In this document: positions 19,647-31,097 of the stretch, piece by piece
Layout of the letters: the number at the start of each line of letters is the position of its first letter
Numbering within the stretch: position 1 is the first letter of the stretch
From: a virus
Virus record (IMG/VR): IMGVR_UViG_3300030107_006096
Coordinates: 1 to 64,000 of that record
Length of the DNA: 64,000 nt
Strand: one strand, 5' to 3'
Notes under the pieces: generated by a model
Database searches by the model: none
Told to the model about the DNA's origin: nothing
Seen by the model: only the letters and a program-made list of their open reading frames with translations
Made by a program: the position numbers and the translations under genes

Positions 19647-22600
19647 TGGCAATGTACGGACAAAATGATTGGGGATATGATCCCTCAAAACATAATTTAT
19701 TTATGTATGGTCCTGCTGATTGGAATTCAGAGCTTGATATCCAAAAAGTCATAGGTTGGAATCCAGAAAATAATTTTATGCAAAATGGATATGATTTTTC
19801 TTGCATTCAAGTAAGAAATAGAGGCCACAATACATATCACCAAATGGGAAAGTACGGTCCTCTTCACCCTTGCGGGACTCAAGGCAATTACTGCATTGAA
19901 CAAACAGATGACTACCCAATGACCCTGCCCAGACTTACTGCAATATCAGATCGTTGGTTAGTTGGTGTTCATCACTTTACTGTTCCTTATGTTTGCAGAG
20001 AGCAGATGGGCTTAGATCCAGAGGATTGGACTGTAGAATTTTTAAATCCAGCAGGTGAAAGAATAACAAAAAGAATAGATGTTGTTAGGTTAATGGCTAC
20101 TGCAACCGATGATTGTCGGCAAGCATCGACATGGGGCGGAGCGGGAAATCAATGTGCTTCTCAGTGTCCTGAAAATGTTTGCAATCTTCCTACTGGAGTT
20201 ATAGATGCAGAACATCAAAGTTTGGCTGTAAAAGTAAATTGTCAGAGAGATATGTGTTTGATTAGATTGAAAGATCCTATCTTGCCTGGGGATGGAATTA
20301 CTCCTGCTTCTATTCCAGATGATACATTTATAAAAAAATGGTTCTTTGATCCATCAAATGACTATGAAAGATACCCTCCACATTTACAAAGAACCAATAG
20401 AAGTATGGTTGCAGTTGATCAACATTTCAGAACAGGAATTCTTCATCCTGTATTGAATTATTATGAGGGCCTTCAGCAAACTGAGTTGTGTGATGGAACT
20501 GTTGTGCCTCAAGGTCGATATAGTGAGAGATTTGATCTTGGATATAGCAACTATGATTATACTCCTCGCTCTGCGGGTGGTTCTAATCAGTCAGGTTCTA
20601 GTATAGACTATCGACAACTTTATACAGGGGATCCAGATGACGCAGAACAGAGCGAAGTTCATATTGGGAACGATGCTCATTTATCTGATTATACTCTTAG
20701 AGATAATATGAACAGCTTTTATAAAGGAGACTCTAGTAGCCCTATCTTTTATCCTCTTCCTAATGGTGAGCTAGTATTTATGGGATGTCTCACCTTTTCT
20801 AATAGTTTCGAAATACTCGGAGCAAGTAGAGGTTTTGTTGATGCATTATCTGTTATTTGTGGTGAGCATGGGGATACTTTGCCAAAGATAGTAACTGAAA
20901 ATACTGATTTGTCTTCAAAGACTCAACCATCTAACATTGATGGTTATAGAATATATAAGTCTTCCATATCAAAAGATGGACCTTTTTATGATATAACCAA
21001 TCAATACAATGGAGCAGACTCTTATGGTCTAGGGAGTAGAACAATTTGTGAGAATTATTCCGGAGTCCCTTGTCGAAGATTAGGAAAAGATTTTGTAGAT
21101 CTTAACGTGGTTCCGGGAGAAACTTATCACTACTATACAACAAGTGTAAATGTATTTGATTCTAGCAATTCAATTTACGAAAGTAATCCAAGTCAAGTTG
21201 TGAGCATCACTGTTCCATCAACGAAATCAGGATTAGTCAATCAAGGAAATTATCGTAACATATTTGATCCAGATGATGGAAACTCTTCAAGTTCAGATCA
21301 TATTATTTATGATGACGGAATCGTACCAATAGAAAATACATATGCAACATACTTTGATTTAATTGAAGGGTATAGATTGGGAAATAATAACCTATCAATT
21401 CCTTTCTTTGGTTTTGTAAATCCTTTTGAAAGTCCTTTACAGCCTGGCGTAGATCATACGAACTTCCCATTATACTATAGAATATCCGGAGACGATCTAA
21501 ACTACGATCCTATTGGTATTCCAATGCCAACTGATCCAACATCATATCAATATATCATGGGATATTCTCATGAAACTGACAGTGATATTACTGGTATTGA
21601 TTATGAATCTAATTATAAGTTAGCATTGGGATCTTCAAATCAAAATGGTCTTGCATTAATTAATTATCTAGATTCAATAGAAACTTTATGGTTGACAAGA
21701 AATTTTCCAAATCCAAATAATGAAAATCTTAGGAGTAAACTTGAACCTTACTACCATTCAAAAATTCATTTTAGCAACATCAAAAATCTTAAAAAGTTAG
21801 TAATTAATCCAGCTAGATATGGAAACGGAAGAAACGATTATGGAGAGGATTGGTCATATAGTGGTTCTTCTTCTCAGGGGGACTCGCCCGAAACATACTT
21901 AGGTTACTATAGTGGAGTATACTTAGAAAATGATATCGATATACTTGGTAACTTAGAAGTTTTAATTGCTAGAGATTCAAATCTAGATACCTCCTTCCAA
22001 AGCATGGAATATTTTAATTTCTATGACTTAAAATCCGTAAAGCATTTGGACTTGTCAAACAACAAATTGTATGTTGTTGATTATGATATTGACTCCACAC
22101 ATGGCATACACAATTTAGAAAAATTATATCTAAACAACAATAAAATAGGATCAAACAGTACAGCATGGATAGAGGACTCAGCATATCCCGATCAAAATGA
22201 TTCTATGCCTTTGTTTACACAATCTTTTAGTAATTTAAATATATGTGACGTTAGTAACAACGACATAAGAACTTTAAATAATACAACTGATATAGATACC
22301 GAAGAAACATTTATGGAAAATTTAAATGCTTCTAGTAATCCAAGACTAGGAATAGACGGAGAGTTTTTGATGAAATCTCCAAACTTGAAATACTTAAATT
22401 TAAACTCTACAAATCTTCAACAAGGGGTAAGAATTAAGAATGCTTCTAATCTAGAATTTGCCACAATCAAAGGTGGTCAACTTAGAAGGTTATCAGTTTC
22501 TTCTAATACAAGACCAGATACATTTTCAAATCTTGAGCATTTAATTCTAGGATCATCAAATGCAGAGTTCACAACATTAAACTTGAGATACGGTAATGGA

Positions 22601-23011
22601 AACAATCCTCAAGGCGAATATGCAGCCGCAGGAGGAGAGGGAAATTATTACGACTATGGTTTTTCGACATATAATTTAAGATCATTAGATGTTTCCGATT
22701 GTCCTACACTACAAAGTTTACATTTACCGCATTCAAGTGACTCTTACAGTGATGTTGCGAAAAAATACTTAGAAGTAGTTAACATTAGTAATACTAAATT
22801 AGGACTGCAAGCATCATTAGATTCCTTTATGGATAATGAAGCATTTTCTCCTACAAATTATCCATCGGGTCATGTTTTAGAAGTAATAGCAAAAAATGTT
22901 AAAGATGTAAGTAATAATCCTTGTTATTTGTCTAATGGAAAGTATAATGAATTGATTTCTGCCTGGGCTTCTACAGGGAGAACTATATTGTTAACCATTG
23001 ATGTTTTATAA
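19646..23011 (+). CDS. Trypsin-like protease / Fn3-like / leucine-rich-repeat fusion protein
   Basis: The 1121-residue protein has three parts. Residues 90-410 look like a chymotrypsin-fold peptidase: His109 or His110 in VGVHHF after TAISDRW, Asp202 in RDMCLIRLKDPI, and Ser363 in GDSSSPIF, followed by ELVFMGCLTF as the expected strand. The Gly after the catalytic Ser is replaced by Ser. Residues 432-525 resemble a fibronectin type III domain (GYRIYKS, GETYHYYTTSVN). From about 690 to the end there are leucine-rich repeats with LDLSNNKL and LEKLYLNNNKI. No signal peptide is seen. It ends the cysteine-rich cluster and overlaps its upstream neighbour by one base. Protease activity is plausible from the triad but untested; it might process fibre proteins or act on host surface proteins. 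Confidence 0.7.
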   Translation: MAMYGQNDWGYDPSKHNLFMYGPADWNSELDIQKVIGWNPENNFMQNGYDFSCIQVRNRGHNTYHQMGKYGPLHPCGTQGNYCIEQTDDYPMTLPRLTAISDRWLVGVHHFTVPYVCREQMGLDPEDWTVEFLNPAGERITKRIDVVRLMATATDDCRQASTWGGAGNQCASQCPENVCNLPTGVIDAEHQSLAVKVNCQRDMCLIRLKDPILPGDGITPASIPDDTFIKKWFFDPSNDYERYPPHLQRTNRSMVAVDQHFRTGILHPVLNYYEGLQQTELCDGTVVPQGRYSERFDLGYSNYDYTPRSAGGSNQSGSSIDYRQLYTGDPDDAEQSEVHIGNDAHLSDYTLRDNMNSFYKGDSSSPIFYPLPNGELVFMGCLTFSNSFEILGASRGFVDALSVICGEHGDTLPKIVTENTDLSSKTQPSNIDGYRIYKSSISKDGPFYDITNQYNGADSYGLGSRTICENYSGVPCRRLGKDFVDLNVVPGETYHYYTTSVNVFDSSNSIYESNPSQVVSITVPSTKSGLVNQGNYRNIFDPDDGNSSSSDHIIYDDGIVPIENTYATYFDLIEGYRLGNNNLSIPFFGFVNPFESPLQPGVDHTNFPLYYRISGDDLNYDPIGIPMPTDPTSYQYIMGYSHETDSDITGIDYESNYKLALGSSNQNGLALINYLDSIETLWLTRNFPNPNNENLRSKLEPYYHSKIHFSNIKNLKKLVINPARYGNGRNDYGEDWSYSGSSSQGDSPETYLGYYSGVYLENDIDILGNLEVLIARDSNLDTSFQSMEYFNFYDLKSVKHLDLSNNKLYVVDYDIDSTHGIHNLEKLYLNNNKIGSNSTAWIEDSAYPDQNDSMPLFTQSFSNLNICDVSNNDIRTLNNTTDIDTEETFMENLNASSNPRLGIDGEFLMKSPNLKYLNLNSTNLQQGVRIKNASNLEFATIKGGQLRRLSVSSNTRPDTFSNLEHLILGSSNAEFTTLNLRYGNGNNPQGEYAAAGGEGNYYDYGFSTYNLRSLDVSDCPTLQSLHLPHSSDSYSDVAKKYLEVVNISNTKLGLQASLDSFMDNEAFSPTNYPSGHVLEVIAKNVKDVSNNPCYLSNGKYNELISAWASTGRTILLTIDVL

Positions 23012-23021
23012 TGGAGTTGAA

Positions 23022-23495
23022 ATGGAAGATAAAAATTTTAAGAATTCATCGTTTAAAGAAAAACTAGGAATGGCAAAAAGTTTTGCTCAGTCAGTAATTT
23101 CTAGGGGAATCACCAACAAAAAAGTAGATGCTACCACAAAACAGTTAAGGGTTATTAGTTGTTTTGGTGATGGGGGAGAACTCGTTCCATGTGAGTATCT
23201 AAGAGAAAGTAAAGAAGATTCCACTAAAAGTTTTTGTGGTGGTTGTGGCTGCGGAGATAGAAAAGGAACTTGGTTAAACGCTGATGCTTCTGAGTATAGT
23301 AAATTAGATTACCCAAAAGTTTCTTGTCCCTTACAAATGCCTGGTTTCACTAACTACGAAGAAAGTGAACCCGACGAAGCAGAAGAGCCAGTTACCAGAA
23401 GATACTATATTGAAAAAATGGAAATTGAAAGAATATCTAAAGTAAAGGTATCGCTGCCTGATCCCCCAAAACAGGAAAAGAAAGAGTCTGACTGA
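23022..23495 (+). CDS. Small cysteine-containing protein of unknown function
   Basis: I place the start at ATG 23022, because GGAG lies 5 bases upstream and this avoids overlapping the previous gene. The product has 157 residues. The middle contains SCFGDGGELVPC, then CGGCGCG, then SCPLQMPGF, a pattern that could bind a metal or form disulfides. The C terminus is acidic, then basic, with repeated charged residues. It is the last gene before the neck genes and shares the cysteine richness of the cluster upstream. I do not recognise the family. Confidence 0.6.
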   Translation: MEDKNFKNSSFKEKLGMAKSFAQSVISRGITNKKVDATTKQLRVISCFGDGGELVPCEYLRESKEDSTKSFCGGCGCGDRKGTWLNADASEYSKLDYPKVSCPLQMPGFTNYEESEPDEAEEPVTRRYYIEKMEIERISKVKVSLPDPPKQEKKESD

Positions 23496-23544
23496 AAAAT
23501 AGGGTTGCTCCAACTTATACATAATATGAAAACAGGAGTTTCAT

Positions 23545-24351
23545 ATGGCAACCCCAAACTCAGTAGATTCTCTAATTGATTACTGTTTCAGACGATTGGG
23601 AGATCCAGTAGTCGATATAAATGTTGACAGGCAGCAAGCAGAAGAACGTGTTGAAGATGCTTTGGATTTCTTTGCTGAAAGACATTTTGATGGAGTTGAA
23701 AGACATTACTATAAGTATAAAGTAACTTCCGACGACATCACAAATGGTTATATAGACACTTCAGGATTGACTGCTGGCAGCGGTGCAGGCTATACGGCTG
23801 CACCAGCAGGTGATAAAATTTTATCCGTCGTGAGGGTATATCCATTTGGAAGTCAAACTAAAAACATGTTTAGTGTTCGATACCAAATGTCTCTTCAGGA
23901 TTATTTTGGTGTCAATCGTGGATTGAATGCTAGTAGTTCTATGGGAATCGCTAGTTTTGATTCTGCAAAAAGATTTATTAGTCTTGTAGAACAAATGTTT
24001 AATCCTGAAAAGCAGTTTAGATTTAGTAAAGTTACAAATAGACTATACATTGATATGGATTGGGATGAAGATATTGATGCAGGCGATTTCATAGTATTTG
24101 AGGCTTATTCTTTATTGAACGCAACAACATTCACTGAAATTTACAATGACAGGTTATTAAAAGAATATGTTACCTCTTTAATAAAACGTCAGTGGGGAGC
24201 AAATCTTTCTAAGTTTGAAGGTGTTCAATTGCCGGGTGGAGTTACTGTAAGGGGCGGAGAACTATTTAGAGAAGCACAGGAAGAGATTCAGAGAATAGAA
24301 GAGAGAGTTCTTTTAGAGTATGAATTACCCCCTGATTTCATGGTTGGATAA
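23545..24351 (+). CDS. 13: Neck protein gp13 (head completion)
   Basis: The 268-residue protein begins with DSLIDYCFRRLGDPVVDINV and ERVEDALDFF, a signature of gp13 in T4-like marine phages. In T4, gp13 sits with gp14 at the portal vertex after packaging, closes the head and forms the tail docking site. Length is close to T4 gp13 (309 residues) and its cyanophage relatives. ATG 23545 has a GGAG site. gp14 follows after 4 bases, the order seen in T4. This marks the start of the morphogenesis block. Confidence 0.88.
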   Translation: MATPNSVDSLIDYCFRRLGDPVVDINVDRQQAEERVEDALDFFAERHFDGVERHYYKYKVTSDDITNGYIDTSGLTAGSGAGYTAAPAGDKILSVVRVYPFGSQTKNMFSVRYQMSLQDYFGVNRGLNASSSMGIASFDSAKRFISLVEQMFNPEKQFRFSKVTNRLYIDMDWDEDIDAGDFIVFEAYSLLNATTFTEIYNDRLLKEYVTSLIKRQWGANLSKFEGVQLPGGVTVRGGELFREAQEEIQRIEERVLLEYELPPDFMVG

Positions 24352-24355
24352 TTAA

Positions 24356-25282
24356 ATGGCAAGAAATCCCTATTTCAAAGACTATAGTGGCGAACAAGAC
24401 GTTGCGGAAGATCTGACCATTGAAACGATAAAGGCAATGGGAAGAGATATGGTTTATATACCCAGAACCATTCTCACCAAAGACGATATTTTTGGCGAAG
24501 ACATTCTTTCGAAATTTTCCGATGGATATGACATTGAAATGTACATTCAGTCTGTAGATGGTTTTGAAGGTGAAGGAGACATCATATCAAGATATGGATT
24601 GCAGGTCAAAGATAGGGTAGAACTTTTAGTTTCAAGAAGAAGATTTGAACAAGAGGTTACGACTGTCGCTGGAATTAATAGGCCGCGAGAGGGAGATTTA
24701 ATTTATTTTCCCCTAAGCAAAAGTCTTTTTGAAATTCAATTTGTTGAACACGAAAATCCTTTTTATCAACTAGGAAAACTTTACGTTTATAAATTATCAT
24801 GTGAACTGTTCCTCTATGATCAGAAACAAGAAATTGATACAGGAATCAGTGACATTGATAGTGTTGAGGACGAAAGAAAAGAATATGTTATCAAACTAAC
24901 TCTTGGAGATAGGGTCAGTGGCACGTCTTATGTAAATTACTTAGAGGGAGAGGAAGTATTTCAGGTATTGGGAGTCAATGGAGCAACTGCTGCCGACGCC
25001 ACTGCAACAGCAACAGTTATTGACTGGGACTCTACGGGCAAGATTCTTCAAATTTCAAACGTGTCAGGAACGATTGCTACTGGATCAACAGAGAGTATAA
25101 AGGGATCTTTGTCTGCAACAGAATACAAAGTTACATCGAAAGATACTACAAATATTATTGCTCCAACTGAACCAGAAAATAGTTCAATGATGGGAGATAA
25201 TGAAGATCTCGAATATGGAATTGATTTTGATAACATCTTTGACTTTACAGAAACAGATCCATTCTCGGAAGGTGATTATTAA
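24356..25282 (+). CDS. 14: Neck protein gp14
   Basis: The 308-residue protein follows gp13 and precedes gp15, as in T4. The N terminus NPYFKDY and the segment GRDMVYIPRT..DDIFGEDILSKF are typical of gp14, which forms the lower ring of the neck connector. The C-terminal quarter is Ala/Thr/Asp-rich and looks like a variable extension. The stop overlaps the start of gp15 by one base (TAATG), implying coupled translation. Confidence 0.88.
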   Translation: MARNPYFKDYSGEQDVAEDLTIETIKAMGRDMVYIPRTILTKDDIFGEDILSKFSDGYDIEMYIQSVDGFEGEGDIISRYGLQVKDRVELLVSRRRFEQEVTTVAGINRPREGDLIYFPLSKSLFEIQFVEHENPFYQLGKLYVYKLSCELFLYDQKQEIDTGISDIDSVEDERKEYVIKLTLGDRVSGTSYVNYLEGEEVFQVLGVNGATAADATATATVIDWDSTGKILQISNVSGTIATGSTESIKGSLSATEYKVTSKDTTNIIAPTEPENSSMMGDNEDLEYGIDFDNIFDFTETDPFSEGDY

Positions 25283-26166
25283 TGTTTAGATCTTTTTACA
25301 ACGAATCTATTCGAAGATTAGTGGTCGCTTTTGGATCCCTTTTCAATGATATTACTTTGAAATCTACTAACTCATCTGGCAATGAGGAAATTATAAGAGT
25401 TCCTTTATCCTATGGACCAAAAGAAAAGTTTCTTCGAAGAATAGAGGAAGCAAGTTCAATATCAGGCACATCAAAGGTGCAAATGACATTACCTAGACTT
25501 GGGTTTGATATAACAGATATTTCATATGATCCTCAAAGAAAAAGAAATACTCTGCAACAAAGAAGAGAAATATTGCCTGGAGGCACTGGAGGCCAGGCCT
25601 CATATTCATATGCTGAAGTCCCTTATAATTTTAACTTTTCTCTTTACGGTTTTGTTAAAAATATGACAGACGCTCTTCAAATGACAGAGCAAATATTGCC
25701 CTATTTTACACCAGAATTCAATGTCACAATAAGATTCAATGACATCAATAAAAAAGTAGATGTTCCAATTATATTGAACAGCGTTTCAATTGAAGAAGAC
25801 TATGAAGGAGATTTTGAATCTCGAAGAAGCATAATAACTCAATACGACTTCACGGCGAAATCATATGTATTTGGAGAGACACGAAAGAAAAATACCATTC
25901 TCTATACAGAAAATACTTTCTACAATCTTGTCGGAGATAATTATACAAGAAGTGGAGTAAGTGGTGCAATTTCAAGAGTGGATGTTGGAGTAAGTGGTGC
26001 TTCTGTTGATGGATCATATACTGGCTATACTATGAATAATTACACAACTTACACTAACATATATACAGTTGGACCCAGCGGATCAACAGTTGACGGTCAA
26101 AGATATATGGATACTTATGGAAATACATATTCGGGTGCGACGTATAATCCTCCGAATCCAACTTAG
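25282..26166 (+). CDS. 15: Tail terminator / sheath stabiliser gp15
   Basis: The 294-residue protein matches gp15 in position and in motifs such as MFRSFYNESIRRLVVAFG, LGFDITDISYDPQRK and NFSLYGFVKNMTDALQMTEQ. In T4, gp15 forms a hexamer that caps the finished tail tube and sheath and joins the tail to the neck. The last 60 residues are Ser/Gly/Thr/Tyr-rich and probably disordered, longer than in T4 gp15 (272 residues). It starts within the gp14 stop codon. Confidence 0.88.
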   Translation: MFRSFYNESIRRLVVAFGSLFNDITLKSTNSSGNEEIIRVPLSYGPKEKFLRRIEEASSISGTSKVQMTLPRLGFDITDISYDPQRKRNTLQQRREILPGGTGGQASYSYAEVPYNFNFSLYGFVKNMTDALQMTEQILPYFTPEFNVTIRFNDINKKVDVPIILNSVSIEEDYEGDFESRRSIITQYDFTAKSYVFGETRKKNTILYTENTFYNLVGDNYTRSGVSGAISRVDVGVSGASVDGSYTGYTMNNYTTYTNIYTVGPSGSTVDGQRYMDTYGNTYSGATYNPPNPT

Positions 26167-26173
26167 GTGAATT

Positions 26174-28329
<2,156 letters not shown>

Positions 28330-28331
28330 GT

Positions 28332-28339
28332 TATAAATA
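28332..28339 (+). promoter_or_regulatory. Late promoter box TATAAATA before gp18
   Basis: A perfect TATAAATA, the -10 element read by gp55-type late sigma factors, lies 57 bases before the gp18 start, in an untranslated leader that also holds an AAGGAG ribosome site. Confidence 0.85.
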
Positions 28340-28396
28340 TCGTAGATAAAAGATATAATTTCCAAATGAAATGATCATTCTACAAGGAGAATTCAA

Positions 28397-30523
28397 ATGC
28401 CATTTAGTGTTAGCCCTAGTGTTACCGTAACAGAACTAGATCAAAGTTCAATCATCCCTCAAATCGCAACCACAACTGGTGCATTCGTGGGAAGATTTGA
28501 CAAAGGTCCCGTGGATAAAATCGTCGATATTTCAAGCGAGAAAGAACTTTTCGCAATTTTCGGAAAACCATCAGCAGGAGAAAGAGGAACAGACTGGTGG
28601 ACATGCGCCAACTTCTTAAACTACAGCGATAAATTAAAGGTCGTTAGAGTTGATGAAGGTGGGGATCAATATAGCACGGCATTGGGCGGCGGTGTTGGTT
28701 TGACTGCCGGTCGTCCTGCGGCACTTCAAGGAATAACCACTGGAGGAGTAACAACTCTTCCTAGAGTAGAATTTAAAGAACCGGGACAAATAGGAAATAG
28801 TTTAAGATTAGTTGTTTTCCCTGCCGGTGCAGGAGATCCTACTATTCTTTCTGGTACTGGTATTCGATCAGCAGCAGGAGGTATTGGAAATATTGGAAGT
28901 GTTGCAGATTGGAATACTGGCGGAACTGACACCTTTTCTGCCGGCGTCATGGTGAATCCTCTGGGTGGTTTCTATGCTCCCACTGATACTGATCTTTTCT
29001 CCTATAGACCGACAACAACGGGAGAAGTATATAAATCTCATAGAAATGGAATTTTAGCATCTGGAGTTAACAACACCACGAACGGCGCAACTATGGATGA
29101 AGTTCATATTGCTCTTATTGATGAGAAGGGCTTGATTGCTTCGAATGAAGGAATTACTGGAACAGTCCTTGAAAAATGGGAAGGTCTCTCTATGTGGAGA
29201 GGTGTTTACGACGGTGCAGGTAAAAACATCTACTATAAAGATGTAATCAATAATGAATCTAATTACATTACAATCGAAGAGGATATTGATAAGAGTTTGT
29301 TTGTAGCACAACATAAGCGTGGCAATGATCTGCCTTGGATAGGCGAAGATTCTACTTTTGGTCATGCAGTAACCGGCCACACGTTCTCAAATAACGATCC
29401 ATTGTGGAGTCCCGGCACTACTTTCATGCCGATGCTTCAGTTCTCTGACATGTATACTAATGCGGGTGACAGTGTTAATCATAATGGCATATCCGCAGGT
29501 TATACTGCTTCACCATTAGCATATAATGTAGTATTCAGTGGTGGTCTAGATAGTGGAATCACTTGGCCATATGAAGGTGCAGGAACCGACAAGGGTAGTG
29601 GATTGTTCAATCCGCATCTGGCTGCGATTAAGAACGCATACAGAAAGCACTTTAGAGATTCAGAACAAGTTGATATAGATTTGATTCTCGGTGGTGCCGC
29701 TGGAAAGATTCTTTCGGCAGATCTCATTGATATAGCAGAACATAGAAAAGATTGTGTCGCGTTTATCTCACCTCCAATTTCACCAACTGAAACCGAATAT
29801 AATTCTGTGGTTTACCAGTCAGAATTACATGGTTTCTCAGGACCTACAAATATCATTAATTATAGAAACGCAAATAACTTAAATTCATCTTACGCAGTAA
29901 TGGACACTGGATGGAAGTATATGTTTGATTCATATAACGGATTCTTCCGATGGGTTCCATTGAATGCAGATGTTGCTGGACTTTGTGCAAGAACTGAAAA
30001 TACACAGGAAGCATGGTTCTCTCCTGCTGGATTTAATAGAGGAAGAGTTCAGGGTGTAGTCAAACTTGCAATCAATCCAGATAAAGCTGAACGAGATAGA
30101 CTGTATGCCGCAGGAATTAATCCTGTAGTTTCTTTCCCCGGAGAAGGAACAGTATTGTTTGGTGATAAGACTCTACAAAGAAGACCAAGTGCATTGGATA
30201 GAATTAATGTACGAAGGTTGATGATTCACTTGGAGAAAGCAATCGCTACTGCTGCCAAGTTCCAACTCTTTGAGTTTAACGATGTCTTCACTCGAAGATC
30301 TTTCGTTAGCACGATCACTCCTTTCTTAAGAAGAGTTCAAGCGAAGAGAGGAATTACAGACTTTAGAGTTGTATGTGATGAAACAAACAATGATACTTCT
30401 GTTATCGAAAATAATCAATTCGTAGCAGACATATTCATCAAACCAGCAATGTCAATCAACTTTATAAATCTGAACTTCGTGGCTGTTCGACAAGATGCAA
30501 CTTTCACAGAATCTACTACCTGA
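28397..30523 (+). CDS. 18: Contractile tail sheath protein gp18
   Basis: The 708-residue protein has the conserved sheath N terminus (SPSVTVTELDQSSIIPQIATTTGAFVG) and C-terminal segment (DRINVRRLMIHLEKAI, FEFNDVFTRRSFVSTITPFLRRV, VVCDETNN), which form the core that packs on the tube. The middle 300 residues are the more variable outer domain. It polymerises around gp19 and contracts on infection. T4 gp18 has 659 residues. It has its own late promoter and AAGGAG site, as expected for a highly made protein. Confidence 0.97.
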   Translation: MPFSVSPSVTVTELDQSSIIPQIATTTGAFVGRFDKGPVDKIVDISSEKELFAIFGKPSAGERGTDWWTCANFLNYSDKLKVVRVDEGGDQYSTALGGGVGLTAGRPAALQGITTGGVTTLPRVEFKEPGQIGNSLRLVVFPAGAGDPTILSGTGIRSAAGGIGNIGSVADWNTGGTDTFSAGVMVNPLGGFYAPTDTDLFSYRPTTTGEVYKSHRNGILASGVNNTTNGATMDEVHIALIDEKGLIASNEGITGTVLEKWEGLSMWRGVYDGAGKNIYYKDVINNESNYITIEEDIDKSLFVAQHKRGNDLPWIGEDSTFGHAVTGHTFSNNDPLWSPGTTFMPMLQFSDMYTNAGDSVNHNGISAGYTASPLAYNVVFSGGLDSGITWPYEGAGTDKGSGLFNPHLAAIKNAYRKHFRDSEQVDIDLILGGAAGKILSADLIDIAEHRKDCVAFISPPISPTETEYNSVVYQSELHGFSGPTNIINYRNANNLNSSYAVMDTGWKYMFDSYNGFFRWVPLNADVAGLCARTENTQEAWFSPAGFNRGRVQGVVKLAINPDKAERDRLYAAGINPVVSFPGEGTVLFGDKTLQRRPSALDRINVRRLMIHLEKAIATAAKFQLFEFNDVFTRRSFVSTITPFLRRVQAKRGITDFRVVCDETNNDTSVIENNQFVADIFIKPAMSINFINLNFVAVRQDATFTESTT

Positions 30524-30528
30524 TAGAG

Positions 30529-30536
30529 TATAAATA
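30529..30536 (+). promoter_or_regulatory. Late promoter box TATAAATA before gp19
   Basis: A perfect TATAAATA lies directly after the gp18 stop, 22 bases before the gp19 start, with AAGGAG in between. It gives the tube gene a promoter separate from the sheath gene. Confidence 0.85.
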
Positions 30537-30558
30537 GTAACAGTCAAGGAGAATATAA

Positions 30559-31077
30559 ATGTCAATAGATACTTTTGCTGACAAGTTTAGAGGGGGAATG
30601 AGACCTACACTCTTTAGAGTGGATGGTAACATTCCAGGCCAAAACACATCAAGTGAGGATAGAACTTTCTTCATTAAGTCATCTCAATTCCCCGCATCTA
30701 CTGTGGGTGTAATTGAAGTGCCATATAAAGGAAGAAAGATTAAAAGACCCGGAGATAGAACATTTGCTGAATGGTCAATTACTGTTTTAGCAGATGAAGC
30801 GGGAAGTATTCGAGCAGATTTTGTTCATTGGTTGGAAAGAATTAATTCCCATCAAAATATTACAGTTTCTGATAATGTAAATGATATCTTTGCTGAGTGG
30901 AGTATAACTGCTCTTGGTGTTAATGATCAACCATTAGATACAATTACACTTGTGAGATGCTTCCCAACAGAAGTTGGAGCAATGGATTTCAGTTACGAAA
31001 CTACAGATTCGGTAGCAGAGTTTACTGTAACGCTGCAATACGATTACTGGTTAGGCGGCGGTGCAGCCGGCTCCTGA
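30559..31077 (+). CDS. 19: Tail tube protein gp19
   Basis: The 172-residue protein follows gp18, as in T4, and is close to T4 gp19 in length (163). It shows the tube-protein pattern: FFIKSSQFPAS, VPYKGRKIKRPGDRTFAEWSITVLADE, and a C-terminal FPTEVGAMDFSYETTDSVAEFTVTLQYDYW. It stacks as hexameric rings inside the sheath and forms the DNA channel. A second, diverged tube-like protein is encoded at 37166. Confidence 0.95.
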   Translation: MSIDTFADKFRGGMRPTLFRVDGNIPGQNTSSEDRTFFIKSSQFPASTVGVIEVPYKGRKIKRPGDRTFAEWSITVLADEAGSIRADFVHWLERINSHQNITVSDNVNDIFAEWSITALGVNDQPLDTITLVRCFPTEVGAMDFSYETTDSVAEFTVTLQYDYWLGGGAAGS

Positions 31078-31097
31078 TTAATTGAAAGGTTTACATT

